Positions 46,291 to 55,230 of a DNA stretch of 64,000 bases are shown here, piece by piece; position 1 is the stretch's first letter, and each line of letters opens with the position of its first letter. Source of the stretch: Rhizobium sullae (GTDB lineage Bacteria > Pseudomonadota > Alphaproteobacteria > Rhizobiales > Rhizobiaceae); assembly GCF_900169785.1 (NCBI RefSeq), contig NZ_FWER01000008.1, forward strand, positions 1-64,000, in the 5' to 3' direction. The position numbers were made by a program, and so were the translations under genes. Under the pieces are notes generated by a model. The model was not told the DNA's origin and did no database searches. It saw nothing but the letters and a program-made list of their open reading frames with translations.

Positions 46291-48282
46291 ATGATGAGAA
46301 ATCGTGCCGGCTTGCTGGCTTTCGCAGTGCTTGCAGTTGCAATCCTTCTGATGGTCTTCGTGGTCATGCCCCGGATCGGCGAAGACGCGGCAAAAGTTGG
46401 CGATGCCATCAATCAAGCAGGCTCCGAGGTCAAGAACACGGTTGAAGAAGCCGGCAAGACCGCGCGTAACACGGCTGCCGACGCGGCGGCTACGACTGAG
46501 AAGCTCGGCCGTCTTTCCGCCGACGCAGGTCAGTCTCTCACGCAACTTAAGGCGCTCTTTGCGGACGGCAAGGGTCCGACGGCCGAAGCATTCGATGCCG
46601 CCAAGACAAAGGCGGCAGGCTCGCTGAGGGCGCTCGCTGACTTCGCGATCCCCGAAGGGACCGATCCGGCAACTGCGGCCACCGCCTCAAAAGCCAAGGA
46701 CGGCGCGGCAAAGGCGCTGGCAATCGTCCAGGCCCTGCCAGAAAACATCGCCGACGCGCTTGCCGCCATCTCCAAGGCTGAAGCCGAACTGTCCGGTGCA
46801 AGCCAGCCCGCGGCACCGGCAACTGATGCGAATGCCGGATCGAAGCTTCCCGCTTTCGACGTCCTGCGCGTAGAGCCGGACGGATCCACCGTCATCGCCG
46901 GTTCGGCCACGCCGAACAGCAAGCTCGAAGTGATGGATGGCGACAAGGTTGTCACCACGACGAATGTCGGCCCGACCGGCGATTTTGCAGCCGTCCTCGA
47001 CAACCCGCTGCCGCCCGGCGACCATCAGCTCGTGCTCAAGGCGACCGGCCAGGACGGCAAGAGCCAGACCTCGGAAGAAGTCGCAACCGTCTCCGTTCCG
47101 AAGGATGGCAGCGGAGCCGAACTTCTTGCCATGGTTTCCAAGCCGGGCGCGGCGAGCCGCATCATCACGGCGCCGACGGCCGGCACGCCGGCTGCTCAGC
47201 CTGCAGCAGGCGGCGACCAGGCTTCCGCTCAGCCCGGCCTGCCGGCCGGCTCGCCTGAGATCGCCAATACCGCACCCGCAGTTCCGTCCGCGCCACAGGC
47301 AGGCGCACCTTCGGCGCCCGCCGAGGTGATGGTCAATGCGGTTGAAATCGAAGGCAAGAAGATCTTCGTCGCCGGCACCGCCAAGCCGAACGCCAACGTG
47401 ATCGCCTATGCGGACGACGCCCTGATCGGCAAGGCAACAGCAGGTGGCGACGGCCATTTCGTCATCGACGGCGTCATGGAACTTTCGGTCGGCGACCACA
47501 AGATTCGCGTGGATGTCGTCGACGGCAGCGGCAAGGTGGTCATTCGCGCTTCCGTCAACTTCACCCGCCCGGCAGGCGACCAGGTCACCGTTGCGGCACA
47601 GCCCGGAAAACCGCCCGCAAACGGCGCCGGTGCCGCGATGGTTCCGCTCGATGAAGGCGAACTCGGCAAGCTGAGGGCCGATGCGGGCAAGGCGTTTGGA
47701 CTGCTGAAGGGCCTTTTTGCCGACGGCAAGCTCCCCGGCGCCGAGCAGCTTGCAGCAGCGCGTTCGGCAACTGAATTCGCGCTCCGCTCGATCGCCGACT
47801 TCCGTCCGGCAGCAGAAGCAACGCCTGCCCTCAAACAGACGGCGGGCACGGCCTCCCAGTCGGCATCCAGCGCGCTCGCCATGCTCCAGGCGCTGCCGAA
47901 GGATGCAAAGTCCGTAGGCGATGCTCTCGGCAAGCTAGGGACGACGATCGACAGTCTTACGGCCATGCCAACGCCAAAGGCAGCCGGCGCACCGGCTTCA
48001 AACGAAGCAGCCGCCGACCCAAGCCAGCCAAAGACGATCGAGCAGGCGCCGCTGACGGCGGACAACACCGCCGTCATCATCCGCCGCGGCGATACGCTGT
48101 GGCAGATTTCGCGCCGCGTCTATGGCCTCGGCGTGCGTTACACGACGATCTACATCGCGAATGAAACCCAGATCAACAATCCGGACCGCATTCTGCCCGG
48201 CCAGATCTTCGGCCTGCCGAAGGAAGCGCTGCCGAACGCCGAAGAGCTTCATCGCAAGCGCCTTTCCGGCGAGCATCTCTAA
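46291..48282 (+). CDS. Large LysM-domain envelope protein with mirrored internal repeats
   Basis: This 663-residue protein has an N-terminal hydrophobic signal or anchor (GLLAFAVLAVAILLMVFVVM) followed by an Ala-rich helical region. Two similar helical blocks of about 100 residues flank the middle: residues about 65-170 (LGRLSADAGQ...LFADGKGP...VQALPEN) and about 450-560 (LGKLRADAGK...LFADGKLP...LQALPKD). Between them lie two Ig/CarboxypepD-like beta domains (VIAGSATPNSKLEV and IFVAGTAKPNANVI). The C terminus is a LysM peptidoglycan-binding domain, VIIRRGDTLWQISRRVYG with NPDRILPGQIFGLP. A GGGGAGAGTAA site precedes the start. It is a likely periplasmic, wall-attached structural protein. No enzyme domain was seen. 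Confidence 0.85.
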   Translation: MMRNRAGLLAFAVLAVAILLMVFVVMPRIGEDAAKVGDAINQAGSEVKNTVEEAGKTARNTAADAAATTEKLGRLSADAGQSLTQLKALFADGKGPTAEAFDAAKTKAAGSLRALADFAIPEGTDPATAATASKAKDGAAKALAIVQALPENIADALAAISKAEAELSGASQPAAPATDANAGSKLPAFDVLRVEPDGSTVIAGSATPNSKLEVMDGDKVVTTTNVGPTGDFAAVLDNPLPPGDHQLVLKATGQDGKSQTSEEVATVSVPKDGSGAELLAMVSKPGAASRIITAPTAGTPAAQPAAGGDQASAQPGLPAGSPEIANTAPAVPSAPQAGAPSAPAEVMVNAVEIEGKKIFVAGTAKPNANVIAYADDALIGKATAGGDGHFVIDGVMELSVGDHKIRVDVVDGSGKVVIRASVNFTRPAGDQVTVAAQPGKPPANGAGAAMVPLDEGELGKLRADAGKAFGLLKGLFADGKLPGAEQLAAARSATEFALRSIADFRPAAEATPALKQTAGTASQSASSALAMLQALPKDAKSVGDALGKLGTTIDSLTAMPTPKAAGAPASNEAAADPSQPKTIEQAPLTADNTAVIIRRGDTLWQISRRVYGLGVRYTTIYIANETQINNPDRILPGQIFGLPKEALPNAEELHRKRLSGEHL

Positions 48283-48301
48283 GCCGAAGCAAATGATGGA
48301 A

Positions 48302-48328
48302 AGGCCGGGCCGATATCGCGCCCGGCCT
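48302..48328 (+). terminator. Hairpin after the LysM protein gene
   Basis: AGGCCGGGC-(9)-GCCCGGCCT is a perfect 9-bp stem 20 bp after the stop codon. No T-run follows, so its role as an intrinsic terminator is only probable. Confidence 0.45.
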
Positions 48329-48494
48329 CTGTCCGCCCCGGCTTTTCACATGTTGCATTCGCACGCCGCGCACCCTATCTGGCGGAGACGGCGATCCTGT
48401 CTGCGGAGGCTCAATCGGGCATCTCCGCCTTTTGCACTTTTGCCGTATCGAAACGCCGCATTCGCGGCCGGGCCCGACCGGGCTGGAGATGGGC

Positions 48495-50372
48495 ATGGCA
48501 AACGGCAAGACGGTTTCGGAATCCAACCTGCTGCGGACGCTCTTCAATCTTTGGCCCTACATGTGGCCTTCCGGCCGGACGGACCTGAAGATGCGCGTCG
48601 TCTGGGCGACGGTCTACTTGCTCGTCTCCAAGTTCGTGCTCCTGCTTGTTCCCTATTTCTTCAAATGGTCGACCGACGCCCTGAATGGCCGCGTGGATCT
48701 CGCCGGTACGCTGCCGCCGCTCCTCGTCGGCGCGACGGTACTGGTGATCGCCTATAACCTCACCCGTCTGATCCAGCTTGGCCTCAATCAGCTGCGCGAC
48801 GCGCTCTTTGCCAGCGTCGGGCAATATGCGGTGCGCCAACTCGCCTACCGGACGTTCGTGCATATCCACGAACTCTCGCTGCGCTTTCATCTGGAGCGCA
48901 AGACCGGCGGGCTGTCGCGCATCATCGAGCGCGGCACCAAGGGCATCGAGACGATCGTTCGCTTCACGATCCTGAACTCGGTTCCGACCGTCATCGAATT
49001 CCTGCTGACGGCCGTGATCTTCTGGTGGGGCTACGGCTTCTCCTATCTCGCGGTGACGGCCTTCACCGTCTGGGCCTATATCTGGTTCACGATCCGCGCG
49101 TCCGACTGGCGCATCGCCATCCGCCGGGCGATGAACGACAGCGATACCGACGCCAACACCAAGGCGATCGATTCCCTCCTCAACTTCGAGACCGTCAAAT
49201 ATTTCGGCAACGAGGAGATGGAGGCCAGACGCTTCGACAGGTCGATGGAAAGCTACGAGAAGGCGGCGACCGATGTCTGGACCTCGCTCGGCTGGCTGAA
49301 CTTCGGCCAAGGCGTCATCTTCGGCATCGGAACGACGGTCATGCTCTTGCTTTCAGCCTTTGCCGTCCAGCGCGGCGAGCAGACCATCGGCGACTTCGTT
49401 TTCGTTAATTCCATGCTGTTGCAGCTTTCCGTGCCGCTCAACTTCATCGGCTTCGTCTACCGTGAAATCCGCCAGGGCCTTACCGATATCGAACAGATGT
49501 TCGACCTGCTCGACGTGACGCCCGAAGTAACCGATGCGCCCAACGCTGCACCGCTCAAGATCGGCCAGGGCGCGATCAGCTTCAAGGACGTGCATTTCGC
49601 CTACGATCCGGCGCGGCCGATCCTCAAGGGGATATCCTTCGAGGTTCCGGCCGGCAAGACGGTCGCGGTTGTCGGCCCCTCGGGCGCCGGCAAATCGACG
49701 CTTTCGCGCCTGCTCTACCGTTTCTATGACATCCAGAGTGGGGCGGTCACCGTCGACGGCCAGGATATCCGCCATGTCACGCAGAAAAGCCTTCGCTCGG
49801 CGATCGGCATGGTGCCGCAGGATACCGTGCTCTTCAACGATACCGTCGCCTACAATATCCGCTACGGCCGCCCGTCGGCCAGCGATGCTGAGGTGAAGGC
49901 GGCTGCGGAAATTGCCCAGATCGCGCATTTCATCGAACTGCTGCCGGAAGGCTTCGAAACCAAGGTCGGCGAACGCGGATTGAAACTTTCGGGCGGCGAG
50001 AAACAGCGCGTCGCCATCGCCCGAACGATTCTGAAGGCGCCGCCGATCCTGATCCTCGACGAGGCGACTTCGGCGCTCGACACTACGACGGAGCGGGAGA
50101 TCCAGACGGCCCTCGACGTCGTTTCGAAAAACCGCACGACACTCGTCATCGCTCACCGCCTGTCGACCGTCATCGGCGCCGACGAGATCATCGTGCTAAA
50201 GAGCGGCGAGATCACCGAGCGCGGTACGCATGCGGCGCTGCTCGAGAAGGACGGCCTCTACGCCTCGATGTGGAACCGCCAGCGCGAAGCGACGCAGGCG
50301 GAGGAACATCTGAAACAGGTACGCGAAAGCGACGACCTGGGCATCGTTGCCCGTCTCGCGCCGGCAAGCTGA
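48495..50372 (+). CDS. Atm1/HMT1-type ABC exporter (fused permease-ATPase)
   Basis: This protein of about 625 residues has six membrane helices followed by an ABC ATPase. The opening SNLLRTLFNLWPYMWPSGR with RVVWATVYLLVSK and the helix segment NFETVKYFGNEEMEARRFD are hallmarks of the ABCB7/Atm1/HMT1 group. The ATPase has Walker [15 protein letters not shown], signature LSGGEKQRVAIAR and ILILDEATSALDTTTE. Bacterial Atm1 relatives export glutathione-linked metals or persulfides. ATG 48495 has a GGAG site; ATG 48489 is nearly as likely. It stands before psd-pssA but 140 bp away. Confidence 0.9.
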   Translation: MANGKTVSESNLLRTLFNLWPYMWPSGRTDLKMRVVWATVYLLVSKFVLLLVPYFFKWSTDALNGRVDLAGTLPPLLVGATVLVIAYNLTRLIQLGLNQLRDALFASVGQYAVRQLAYRTFVHIHELSLRFHLERKTGGLSRIIERGTKGIETIVRFTILNSVPTVIEFLLTAVIFWWGYGFSYLAVTAFTVWAYIWFTIRASDWRIAIRRAMNDSDTDANTKAIDSLLNFETVKYFGNEEMEARRFDRSMESYEKAATDVWTSLGWLNFGQGVIFGIGTTVMLLLSAFAVQRGEQTIGDFVFVNSMLLQLSVPLNFIGFVYREIRQGLTDIEQMFDLLDVTPEVTDAPNAAPLKIGQGAISFKDVHFAYDPARPILKGISFEVPAGKTVAVVGPSGAGKSTLSRLLYRFYDIQSGAVTVDGQDIRHVTQKSLRSAIGMVPQDTVLFNDTVAYNIRYGRPSASDAEVKAAAEIAQIAHFIELLPEGFETKVGERGLKLSGGEKQRVAIARTILKAPPILILDEATSALDTTTEREIQTALDVVSKNRTTLVIAHRLSTVIGADEIIVLKSGEITERGTHAALLEKDGLYASMWNRQREATQAEEHLKQVRESDDLGIVARLAPAS

Positions 50373-50512
50373 GCGTTCGAACCAAACGACCGCTTTGCCG
50401 TTTTGCTGTTTAGAACCATGCCATAAGGTCGAGCGGAAGCGGCACGGCATTGCTCCCGCAGGACTTTTTCTATAACCAGCGGGAACGAAAAAGCGCGAGG
50501 AGACCAGCGTCG

Positions 50513-51211
50513 ATGAGCTTGCTCAATACCGTTCGAAACACCATCGTTCCGGTGCACAAGGAAGGCTATGTATTCGTCGCCGCGTTCTTCGTAGCCTCGC
50601 TGATCCTTGGCTGGATATTCGAGCCACTCTTCTGGGTCGGTCTCGTCCTGACGCTCTGGTGCGCTTACTTCTTCCGCGATCCCGAGCGCATGACGCCGCA
50701 GGATGACGATCTGGTGATCTCGCCGGCCGACGGCAAGGTTTCCTCGATCCAGATGGTCACCCCACCCGCCGAGCTCGATCTCGGCAGCGAGCCGATGCTG
50801 CGCATCTCCGTCTTCATGAACGTCTTCAACTGCCATGTGAACCGCTCGCCGGTGCGCGGCCGCGTCGTCAGCATCAACTACCGGTCGGGCAGCTTCGTGA
50901 ATGCCGAGCTCGACAAGGCGAGCGAGGACAACGAGCGCAATGGCCTGGTGATCGAGACCGTCCACGGCCAGGTCGGCGTCGTGCAGATCGCTGGCCTCGT
51001 CGCCCGCCGTATTCTGTGCTGGGCCAATAACAACGAGCCGCTGGATGCCGGCGAGCGTTTCGGCCTTATCCGCTTCGGCTCCAGACTCGACGTATTCCTT
51101 CCTGCCGGCGCGGCGGCGCGTGTATCGCTCGGCCAGACGGCAATTGCCGGCGAAACGGTGCTTGCTGAATTCGGCTCCCCCAAAGGGCCGGTCATCAGCC
51201 GCCGCAGCTAG
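50513..51211 (+). CDS. psd: Phosphatidylserine decarboxylase proenzyme
   Basis: This 232-residue membrane enzyme makes phosphatidylethanolamine. It has an N-terminal hydrophobic pair ([16 protein letters not shown] and [15 protein letters not shown]), then [34 protein letters not shown] and the self-cleavage site in [12 protein letters not shown]. There the Gly-Ser bond is cut to form the pyruvoyl group. It is the short class, as in other rhizobia. ATG 50513 has a GAGGAGA site. pssA follows 17 bp after, so both steps from CDP-diacylglycerol to PE are coupled. Confidence 0.94.
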   Translation: MSLLNTVRNTIVPVHKEGYVFVAAFFVASLILGWIFEPLFWVGLVLTLWCAYFFRDPERMTPQDDDLVISPADGKVSSIQMVTPPAELDLGSEPMLRISVFMNVFNCHVNRSPVRGRVVSINYRSGSFVNAELDKASEDNERNGLVIETVHGQVGVVQIAGLVARRILCWANNNEPLDAGERFGLIRFGSRLDVFLPAGAAARVSLGQTAIAGETVLAEFGSPKGPVISRRS

Positions 51212-51228
51212 AACGAATGGAGCGCGCT

Positions 51229-52074
51229 ATGGAGACGCCTTTTCCGCCCTTTGAACCGAACGGCCCCAACGATTCGGCGCGCGGTCCGCGGCTCCGCGAA
51301 ATTCCGCTGCGGCTCGTCGTTCCCAATCTCATCACGATCCTGGCGATCTGCGCGGGGCTGACCGGCATCCGCCTCGCTTTCGAAGGCCGCTACGAGCTGG
51401 CGGTGATGATGGTGCTGCTGGCCGCCTTTCTCGACGGCATCGACGGGCGCATCGCCCGCCTGATGAAAGCAACCTCCAAGTTCGGCGCACAGATGGATTC
51501 TCTCGCCGACATCGTCAATTTCGGGGTCGCGCCGGCGCTTGTCGTCTATGTCTTTGCGCTCGACAGCGCGCGCTCCATCGGCTGGATCGCCGCGCTGATC
51601 TATGCGATCGCCGCCGGCCTCCGCCTTGCCCGTTTCAACGTCATGGCGGAACGGGAAAGCCGCGCGCCCTGGCAATCCGAGTATTTCGTCGGCGTGCCCG
51701 CGCCTGCCGGGGCCATGCTGGTGCTCCTGCCCGTCTATCTCGGATTCCTCGGCCTCACCGAGGACCGCACCTTCGCCTATATCTCTTCGGCCTATACGGT
51801 CCTGATCGCTTTCCTGCTCATCAGCCGCCTGCCCGTCTGGTCCGGCAAGTCGGAAGGCAGCCGCCTGCGGCGCGATCTCGTGCTGCCGCTGATGCTCGGT
51901 GTCGTGCTTTATGTCGCCCTGCTGATGAGCTTCACGTGGGAAGTCATGGTGTTCACCGTCATCGTCTACCTGCTGTCGCTGCCCTTTGGGGCACGCAAGT
52001 GGCGGCTGAAGTACGGCACGCTCACGATCGAAGAGCCGGGCGACGGCGACGACGATATCGGCCGCCACATCTGA
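51229..52074 (+). CDS. pssA: CDP-diacylglycerol-serine O-phosphatidyltransferase
   Basis: This protein of about 281 residues with multiple membrane helices makes phosphatidylserine from CDP-DAG and serine. The CDP-alcohol phosphotransferase motif is complete: DGIDGRIARLMKATSKFGAQ followed by MDSLADIVNFG (DG-x2-AR-x8-G-x3-D-x3-D pattern). I prefer ATG 51229, which has a GGAG site 8 bp upstream. ATG 51217, four codons earlier, lacks one. The product is the substrate of the neighbouring Psd. A GC-rich hairpin follows at 52104-52124. Confidence 0.93.
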   Translation: METPFPPFEPNGPNDSARGPRLREIPLRLVVPNLITILAICAGLTGIRLAFEGRYELAVMMVLLAAFLDGIDGRIARLMKATSKFGAQMDSLADIVNFGVAPALVVYVFALDSARSIGWIAALIYAIAAGLRLARFNVMAERESRAPWQSEYFVGVPAPAGAMLVLLPVYLGFLGLTEDRTFAYISSAYTVLIAFLLISRLPVWSGKSEGSRLRRDLVLPLMLGVVLYVALLMSFTWEVMVFTVIVYLLSLPFGARKWRLKYGTLTIEEPGDGDDDIGRHI

Positions 52075-52103
52075 TTTCATGCTCCTCCGATACGCCGCAC
52101 CGA

Positions 52104-52124
52104 GCGCGGGGCTTCGCCTCGCGC
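52104..52124 (+). terminator. Hairpin after pssA
   Basis: GCGCGGGGC-ttc-GCCTCGCGC is a 9-bp stem with one G-U pair, 30 bp after the pssA stop. The tail is only weakly T-rich (GATGTGATTGG). It may terminate the psd-pssA message. Confidence 0.4.
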
Positions 52125-52166
52125 GATGTGATTGGCGTACACAATTCCTGACAAGCCATGCCTCTA

Positions 52167-52189
52167 TTTTGTCGTCTTTGGCGACAAAA
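52167..52189. promoter_or_regulatory. TTTTGTCG...CGACAAAA inverted repeat
   Basis: A perfect 8-bp inverted repeat with a 7-base spacer lies about 45 bp upstream of the 47-residue gene at 52233. It could be an operator or a 5' leader hairpin. It differs from the GC-rich terminators nearby. Confidence 0.4.
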
Positions 52190-52232
52190 GAGCAAAATAA
52201 TAAAAAGTCTAGGGAAACGTAAGGAGAGTATC

Positions 52233-52376
52233 GTGAGTTCGAATAAGACGGATCAGGCGGAACAAGCGGCAAAACCGGATCTGAGTACACATTACCGCCC
52301 GGTCGGCCTCAAGGCCGTACTGGCCGCCGCGCTGATGCTGAAGAGCAAGCCGCCCATCGTCAAGAAAGTCTCCTAA
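52233..52376 (+). CDS. Small protein of unknown function (47 aa)
   Basis: The frame from GTG 52233 encodes 47 residues. It has a polar, Gln/Ala-rich N terminus and then STHYRPVGLKAVLAAALMLK, followed by a basic end SKPPIVKKVS. A clear AAGGAGAG ribosome site lies 7 bp upstream of the GTG. The same frame is open back to 52158, but that part looks non-coding. I do not recognise the family. The short hydrophobic stretch is too short for a membrane helix. The stop overlaps the end of the convergent exporter gene by 4 bp. Confidence 0.55.
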   Translation: MSSNKTDQAEQAAKPDLSTHYRPVGLKAVLAAALMLKSKPPIVKKVS

Positions 52377-52996
52377 GCCGGACGGAAGAAGCGAACGAGT
52401 AGGCTGATTGCCAGCAGGCTCATGACGATACCGATGATGACATCGAGGACCCGCCACGCGGCGGGTTTTGCGAAGACCGGCTGCAGCAGACGCGCGCCAT
52501 ATCCCAGCCCGAAAAACCAGAGGAATGACCCGACGGCAGCCCCTGCCCCGTAGGCGATTCGATCCGACCCCTGGTAGGCGGCCGAAAGGCTGCCGAGCAG
52601 GACGACCGTATCCAGATAGACATGCGGATTGAGGAATGTGAAGGCCAGGCAGGTGGCAACGGCGGCCTTCAGGCTCAGTCCGTCTGGTGCTCCCGCCTTC
52701 ATGACGCCGGGATGCAGCGAGCGGCGGAAGGCCATGACGGCATAGACACCGAGAAAGATCGCGCCGCCGAGCGTCACGACGGAAATCAGCGCCGGCGAAT
52801 GCGAGATCAGGGTTCCGAGGCCGGCGACGCCGGCTGCGATCAGCAGCGCATCCGACAGAGCGCAGATCAGGCAGATGACGAAGACATGCGAGCGCAGCAG
52901 CCCCTGGCGTAGCACGAAAGCATTCTGTGCACCGATCGCAATGATGAGGGATGCGCCGAGGAAGAAACCCGAAAGGGCAGCCGAGATCGAGAACAT
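52373..52996 (-). CDS. LysE/ArgO family amino acid exporter
   Basis: This 207-residue protein with six membrane helices has the LysE/ArgO N-terminal motif LIIAIGAQNAFVLRQGLLRSH. It also has ICALSDALLIAAGVAG and AFTFLNPHVYLDTVVLLGSL. ArgO/LysE export basic amino acids such as arginine and lysine, often under control of an ArgP/LysG regulator. No such regulator gene is adjacent here. It is distinct from the RhtB-like exporter at 31379. Confidence 0.9.
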   Translation of the reverse strand: MFSISAALSGFFLGASLIIAIGAQNAFVLRQGLLRSHVFVICLICALSDALLIAAGVAGLGTLISHSPALISVVTLGGAIFLGVYAVMAFRRSLHPGVMKAGAPDGLSLKAAVATCLAFTFLNPHVYLDTVVLLGSLSAAYQGSDRIAYGAGAAVGSFLWFFGLGYGARLLQPVFAKPAAWRVLDVIIGIVMSLLAISLLVRFFRPA

Positions 52997-53030
52997 TTGT
53001 TATCCGGAAAATGCTGAATGATGTGAGGTT

Positions 53031-53792
53031 TCAGAAGAAGCTGAGTTGGTCGCCGCCAGGTTTCTTGCCGGGCGGTTTCGCCGGCTTCTCGACAACGACG
53101 GGCGTTTGCAGATCGGCCCCCATATTGATGACCTTATTGACTTTGTCAGAGACGGGGATCGCTTCGAAGAAGTCCTCTTCTGCGGGCCGCATCAAGCCAG
53201 CGACATCCCGCGGCTCCTGCGTTTTGCAGTCGAGCCAGCGAGCGAAATCCTCCGGCTTGATGACGACCGGCATGCGGTCGTGGATCGATGCAATGGACGC
53301 GTTGGCGGCTGTGGTCAGGATCGCGCCCGTATCGACTTCCGAGCCGTCAACGGACGACCAGGTTTCCATCAGGCCGGCGAGAGCGACCACGCCGCCGCGG
53401 CGAGGCCTGATCCAATAGGCCTGCGGTTTCTCGCCGCTTTCCTTCGAGGGACGGTGCCACTCGTAAAAGCCGGAGGCCGGGACGAGCACGCGGCGATGGC
53501 GCATGGCGGCACGGAAGGATGCCTTGCCGGTCGCGGTTTCGGCCCGCGCATTGATGAGCAGCGGAAATTCCTTGGGATCCTTCACCCAGGATGGCGTGAA
53601 GCCCCAACGCACCAGCACGGCGCGACGATCCGGAAGATTGCTGCCCCTCACCTGCGTTTCGCCGGAAACGACGACGAGGATCGGCTGTGTCGGCGCAATA
53701 TTGTAGCGAGCGGGAAAGTCCTCAAGCTCGAGAAGCCCAAGTATCTCCTTCAACTCCTCGGGGGTCAGCGTCAAGGCATAGCGTCCGCACAT
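53031..53792 (-). CDS. SOS response-associated peptidase family (SRAP/YedK)
   Basis: This 253-residue protein starts MCGRYALTLTPEELKEIL. Cys2 is the residue that SRAP proteins (YedK/HMCES) use to trap abasic sites in single-stranded DNA. Further motifs are ARYNIAPTQPILVV, LLINARAETA, VPASGFYEWHRP (with catalytic Glu) and SIHDRMPVVI (His). ATG 53792 must be the start, because Cys2 is required as mature N terminus. The upstream frame to 53960 overlaps the ynfA-like gene. It probably protects stalled forks from abasic sites. Confidence 0.93.
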   Translation of the reverse strand: MCGRYALTLTPEELKEILGLLELEDFPARYNIAPTQPILVVVSGETQVRGSNLPDRRAVLVRWGFTPSWVKDPKEFPLLINARAETATGKASFRAAMRHRRVLVPASGFYEWHRPSKESGEKPQAYWIRPRRGGVVALAGLMETWSSVDGSEVDTGAILTTAANASIASIHDRMPVVIKPEDFARWLDCKTQEPRDVAGLMRPAEEDFFEAIPVSDKVNKVINMGADLQTPVVVEKPAKPPGKKPGGDQLSFF

Positions 53793-53823
53793 GACGTTGT
53801 CTTTGCACCCTGTTTTGCAGCGG

Positions 53824-54180
53824 TCAAGGCCGCGGCCCGAAGAGGATGATCGCCGCCCCTGCAAGGCAGACGGCCGCGCCGCCGATATCCCAGCGGTCCG
53901 GAACGCGATTTTCCACAAGCCACAGCCATAAAAGTGATGCGACGATATAAATGCCGCCATAGGCTGCGAAGGTGCGGCCGGCCGCCTCGCTCGGCACCAG
54001 CGTCAGAAGCCAGGCGAAAAGCGCAAGCGAAACCATGCCCGGCGCGAGCCACCAGACCGGCTTGCCTATCCGGAGCCATGCCCAGAAGGCGAAGCAACCG
54101 GCGATTTCAAAAAGGGCCGCAAAAGCGTAGATGATGTAGGTCAGGCACGCTTCCCTTCGAATCGGCGATTGAATATTCAA
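53824..54180 (-). CDS. YnfA/UPF0060 family membrane protein
   Basis: This 118-residue protein has four membrane helices. It contains the UPF0060 pattern [54 protein letters not shown] and the ending [20 protein letters not shown]. The family is related to small multidrug-resistance proteins. The start is uncertain. ATG 54180 gives 12 residues before the conserved part. A CTG at 54144 follows a GGGAAG stretch and coincides with the usual family start. Confidence 0.87.
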   Translation of the reverse strand: MNIQSPIRREACLTYIIYAFAALFEIAGCFAFWAWLRIGKPVWWLAPGMVSLALFAWLLTLVPSEAAGRTFAAYGGIYIVASLLWLWLVENRVPDRWDIGGAAVCLAGAAIILFGPRP

Positions 54181-54224
54181 AACGAGAATACGGAAATCCC
54201 GGCTGAGTGTAGAGACGGCAGGTC

Positions 54225-54641
54225 ATGACTTCAAATCCAAGAGCAGCGTCTTCGGCGATCCTTGAGCGCGACGGCCGCTTCCTTCTCGTACTCCGCCGCA
54301 ACCCGCCGTCTGCTGATATGTATGCCTTTCCCGGCGGCCGGGCGGAAAATAGCGAGACACCGGACCAGACCGCGCTGCGCGAATTCGAGGAGGAGACCGG
54401 CATCCGCGCCTATAATCCGCAGCTCTTTGCGGCCTACGACCTGAAGGCCCATGCCGCCGACGGCAGCGTCAGCAGCCATTTTCTCCTTTCGGTTTTCACC
54501 GTAGAGGCTGACGGGAAAGCGATCGCCGAAGCTTCGGACGACGCGGCCGCTCTCGGGTGGTACACCGTCGAGGAAATCCGCCGCTTGCCGGTGCCCCAGT
54601 CGGTGCTTGAATGCGCCGAACGGCTCTCCGTGCGACAATAA
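54225..54641 (+). CDS. Nudix hydrolase
   Basis: This 138-residue pyrophosphohydrolase has the complete Nudix box GGRAENSETPDQTALREFEE followed by ETGI (GX5EX7REUXEEXGU), at about residues 37-59. Such enzymes cleave nucleoside diphosphate-linked compounds, and substrates vary. It has no partner domain. It lies divergent from the ynfA-like gene and 36 bp before the next gene. Confidence 0.9.
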   Translation: MTSNPRAASSAILERDGRFLLVLRRNPPSADMYAFPGGRAENSETPDQTALREFEEETGIRAYNPQLFAAYDLKAHAADGSVSSHFLLSVFTVEADGKAIAEASDDAAALGWYTVEEIRRLPVPQSVLECAERLSVRQ

Positions 54642-54677
54642 CGGCGTGGATAGTCATCAGCCCGCCTTGTTCCGGTC

Positions 54678-55133
54678 ATGGCGAGGGTATCAACTATCAG
54701 CATGATTCCCGTTCGACGCGTTTTCTTGTCTCTCGTTGTCTGCGCCGGTTCGGCTATGGCGGCTGTGGCATGGGCGCAGGACAAGGCACCGCCGGTCGAG
54801 CCCGAAACCATACCTGCAGCGCCCGCCATCGTGCCTTATGACGACAAGCTTTTGCGGCTGGCGGAAGTGATCGGGTCGGTTCATTACCTGCGCACGCTCT
54901 GCAAGGCGCCGGGCGGCAGTGAATGGCGAAGCGACATGCAAAGGCTGCTGGATTCGGAGACGAAAGACGAACCGCAGCGGAAGGAAAAGCTGACGGCGGC
55001 GTTCAACCACGGCTACCGCGCTTTTGCTTCGGTCTACACCGATTGCACTCCATCGGCCATCGTGGCAGAAGAGCGCTACCGTAACGAAGGTGCAACACTC
55101 GCCACAGAAATTACCTCGCGCTTTGGAAATTAG
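54678..55133 (+). CDS. TIGR02301 family exported protein
   Basis: This protein of up to 151 residues has a signal peptide (RRVFLSLVVCAGSAMAAVAW, cleaved near AQD) and a mature domain with LLRLAEVIGSVHYLRTLC, WRSDMQRLLDSE and AFNHGYRAFASVYTDCTPSA. This is the TIGR02301 pattern found in Rhizobiales, of unknown function, with two conserved Cys. ATG 54678 is the first start; ATG 54702 (MIPVRRVFLS) is equally plausible for a signal peptide. Confidence 0.82.
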   Translation: MARVSTISMIPVRRVFLSLVVCAGSAMAAVAWAQDKAPPVEPETIPAAPAIVPYDDKLLRLAEVIGSVHYLRTLCKAPGGSEWRSDMQRLLDSETKDEPQRKEKLTAAFNHGYRAFASVYTDCTPSAIVAEERYRNEGATLATEITSRFGN

Positions 55134-55146
55134 CGTTTAATTAACC
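55130..55146 (+). promoter_or_regulatory. CtrA-like box (TTAG-N7-TTAACC)
   Basis: TTAGCGTTTAATTAACC differs in one base from the alphaproteobacterial CtrA motif TTAA-N7-TTAA(C). A second TTAACC half-site lies at 55195-55200. Both are upstream of the small acidic protein gene at 55231. Only pattern match supports it. Confidence 0.3.
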
Positions 55147-55230
55147 TGTTTTCACTCGCGCGCGTGTCGTTTTGGGAAAAGGCTGATAGACTTGTTAACC
55201 AGGCAGTAAGGCATGCAATTTGAGGAAGAA

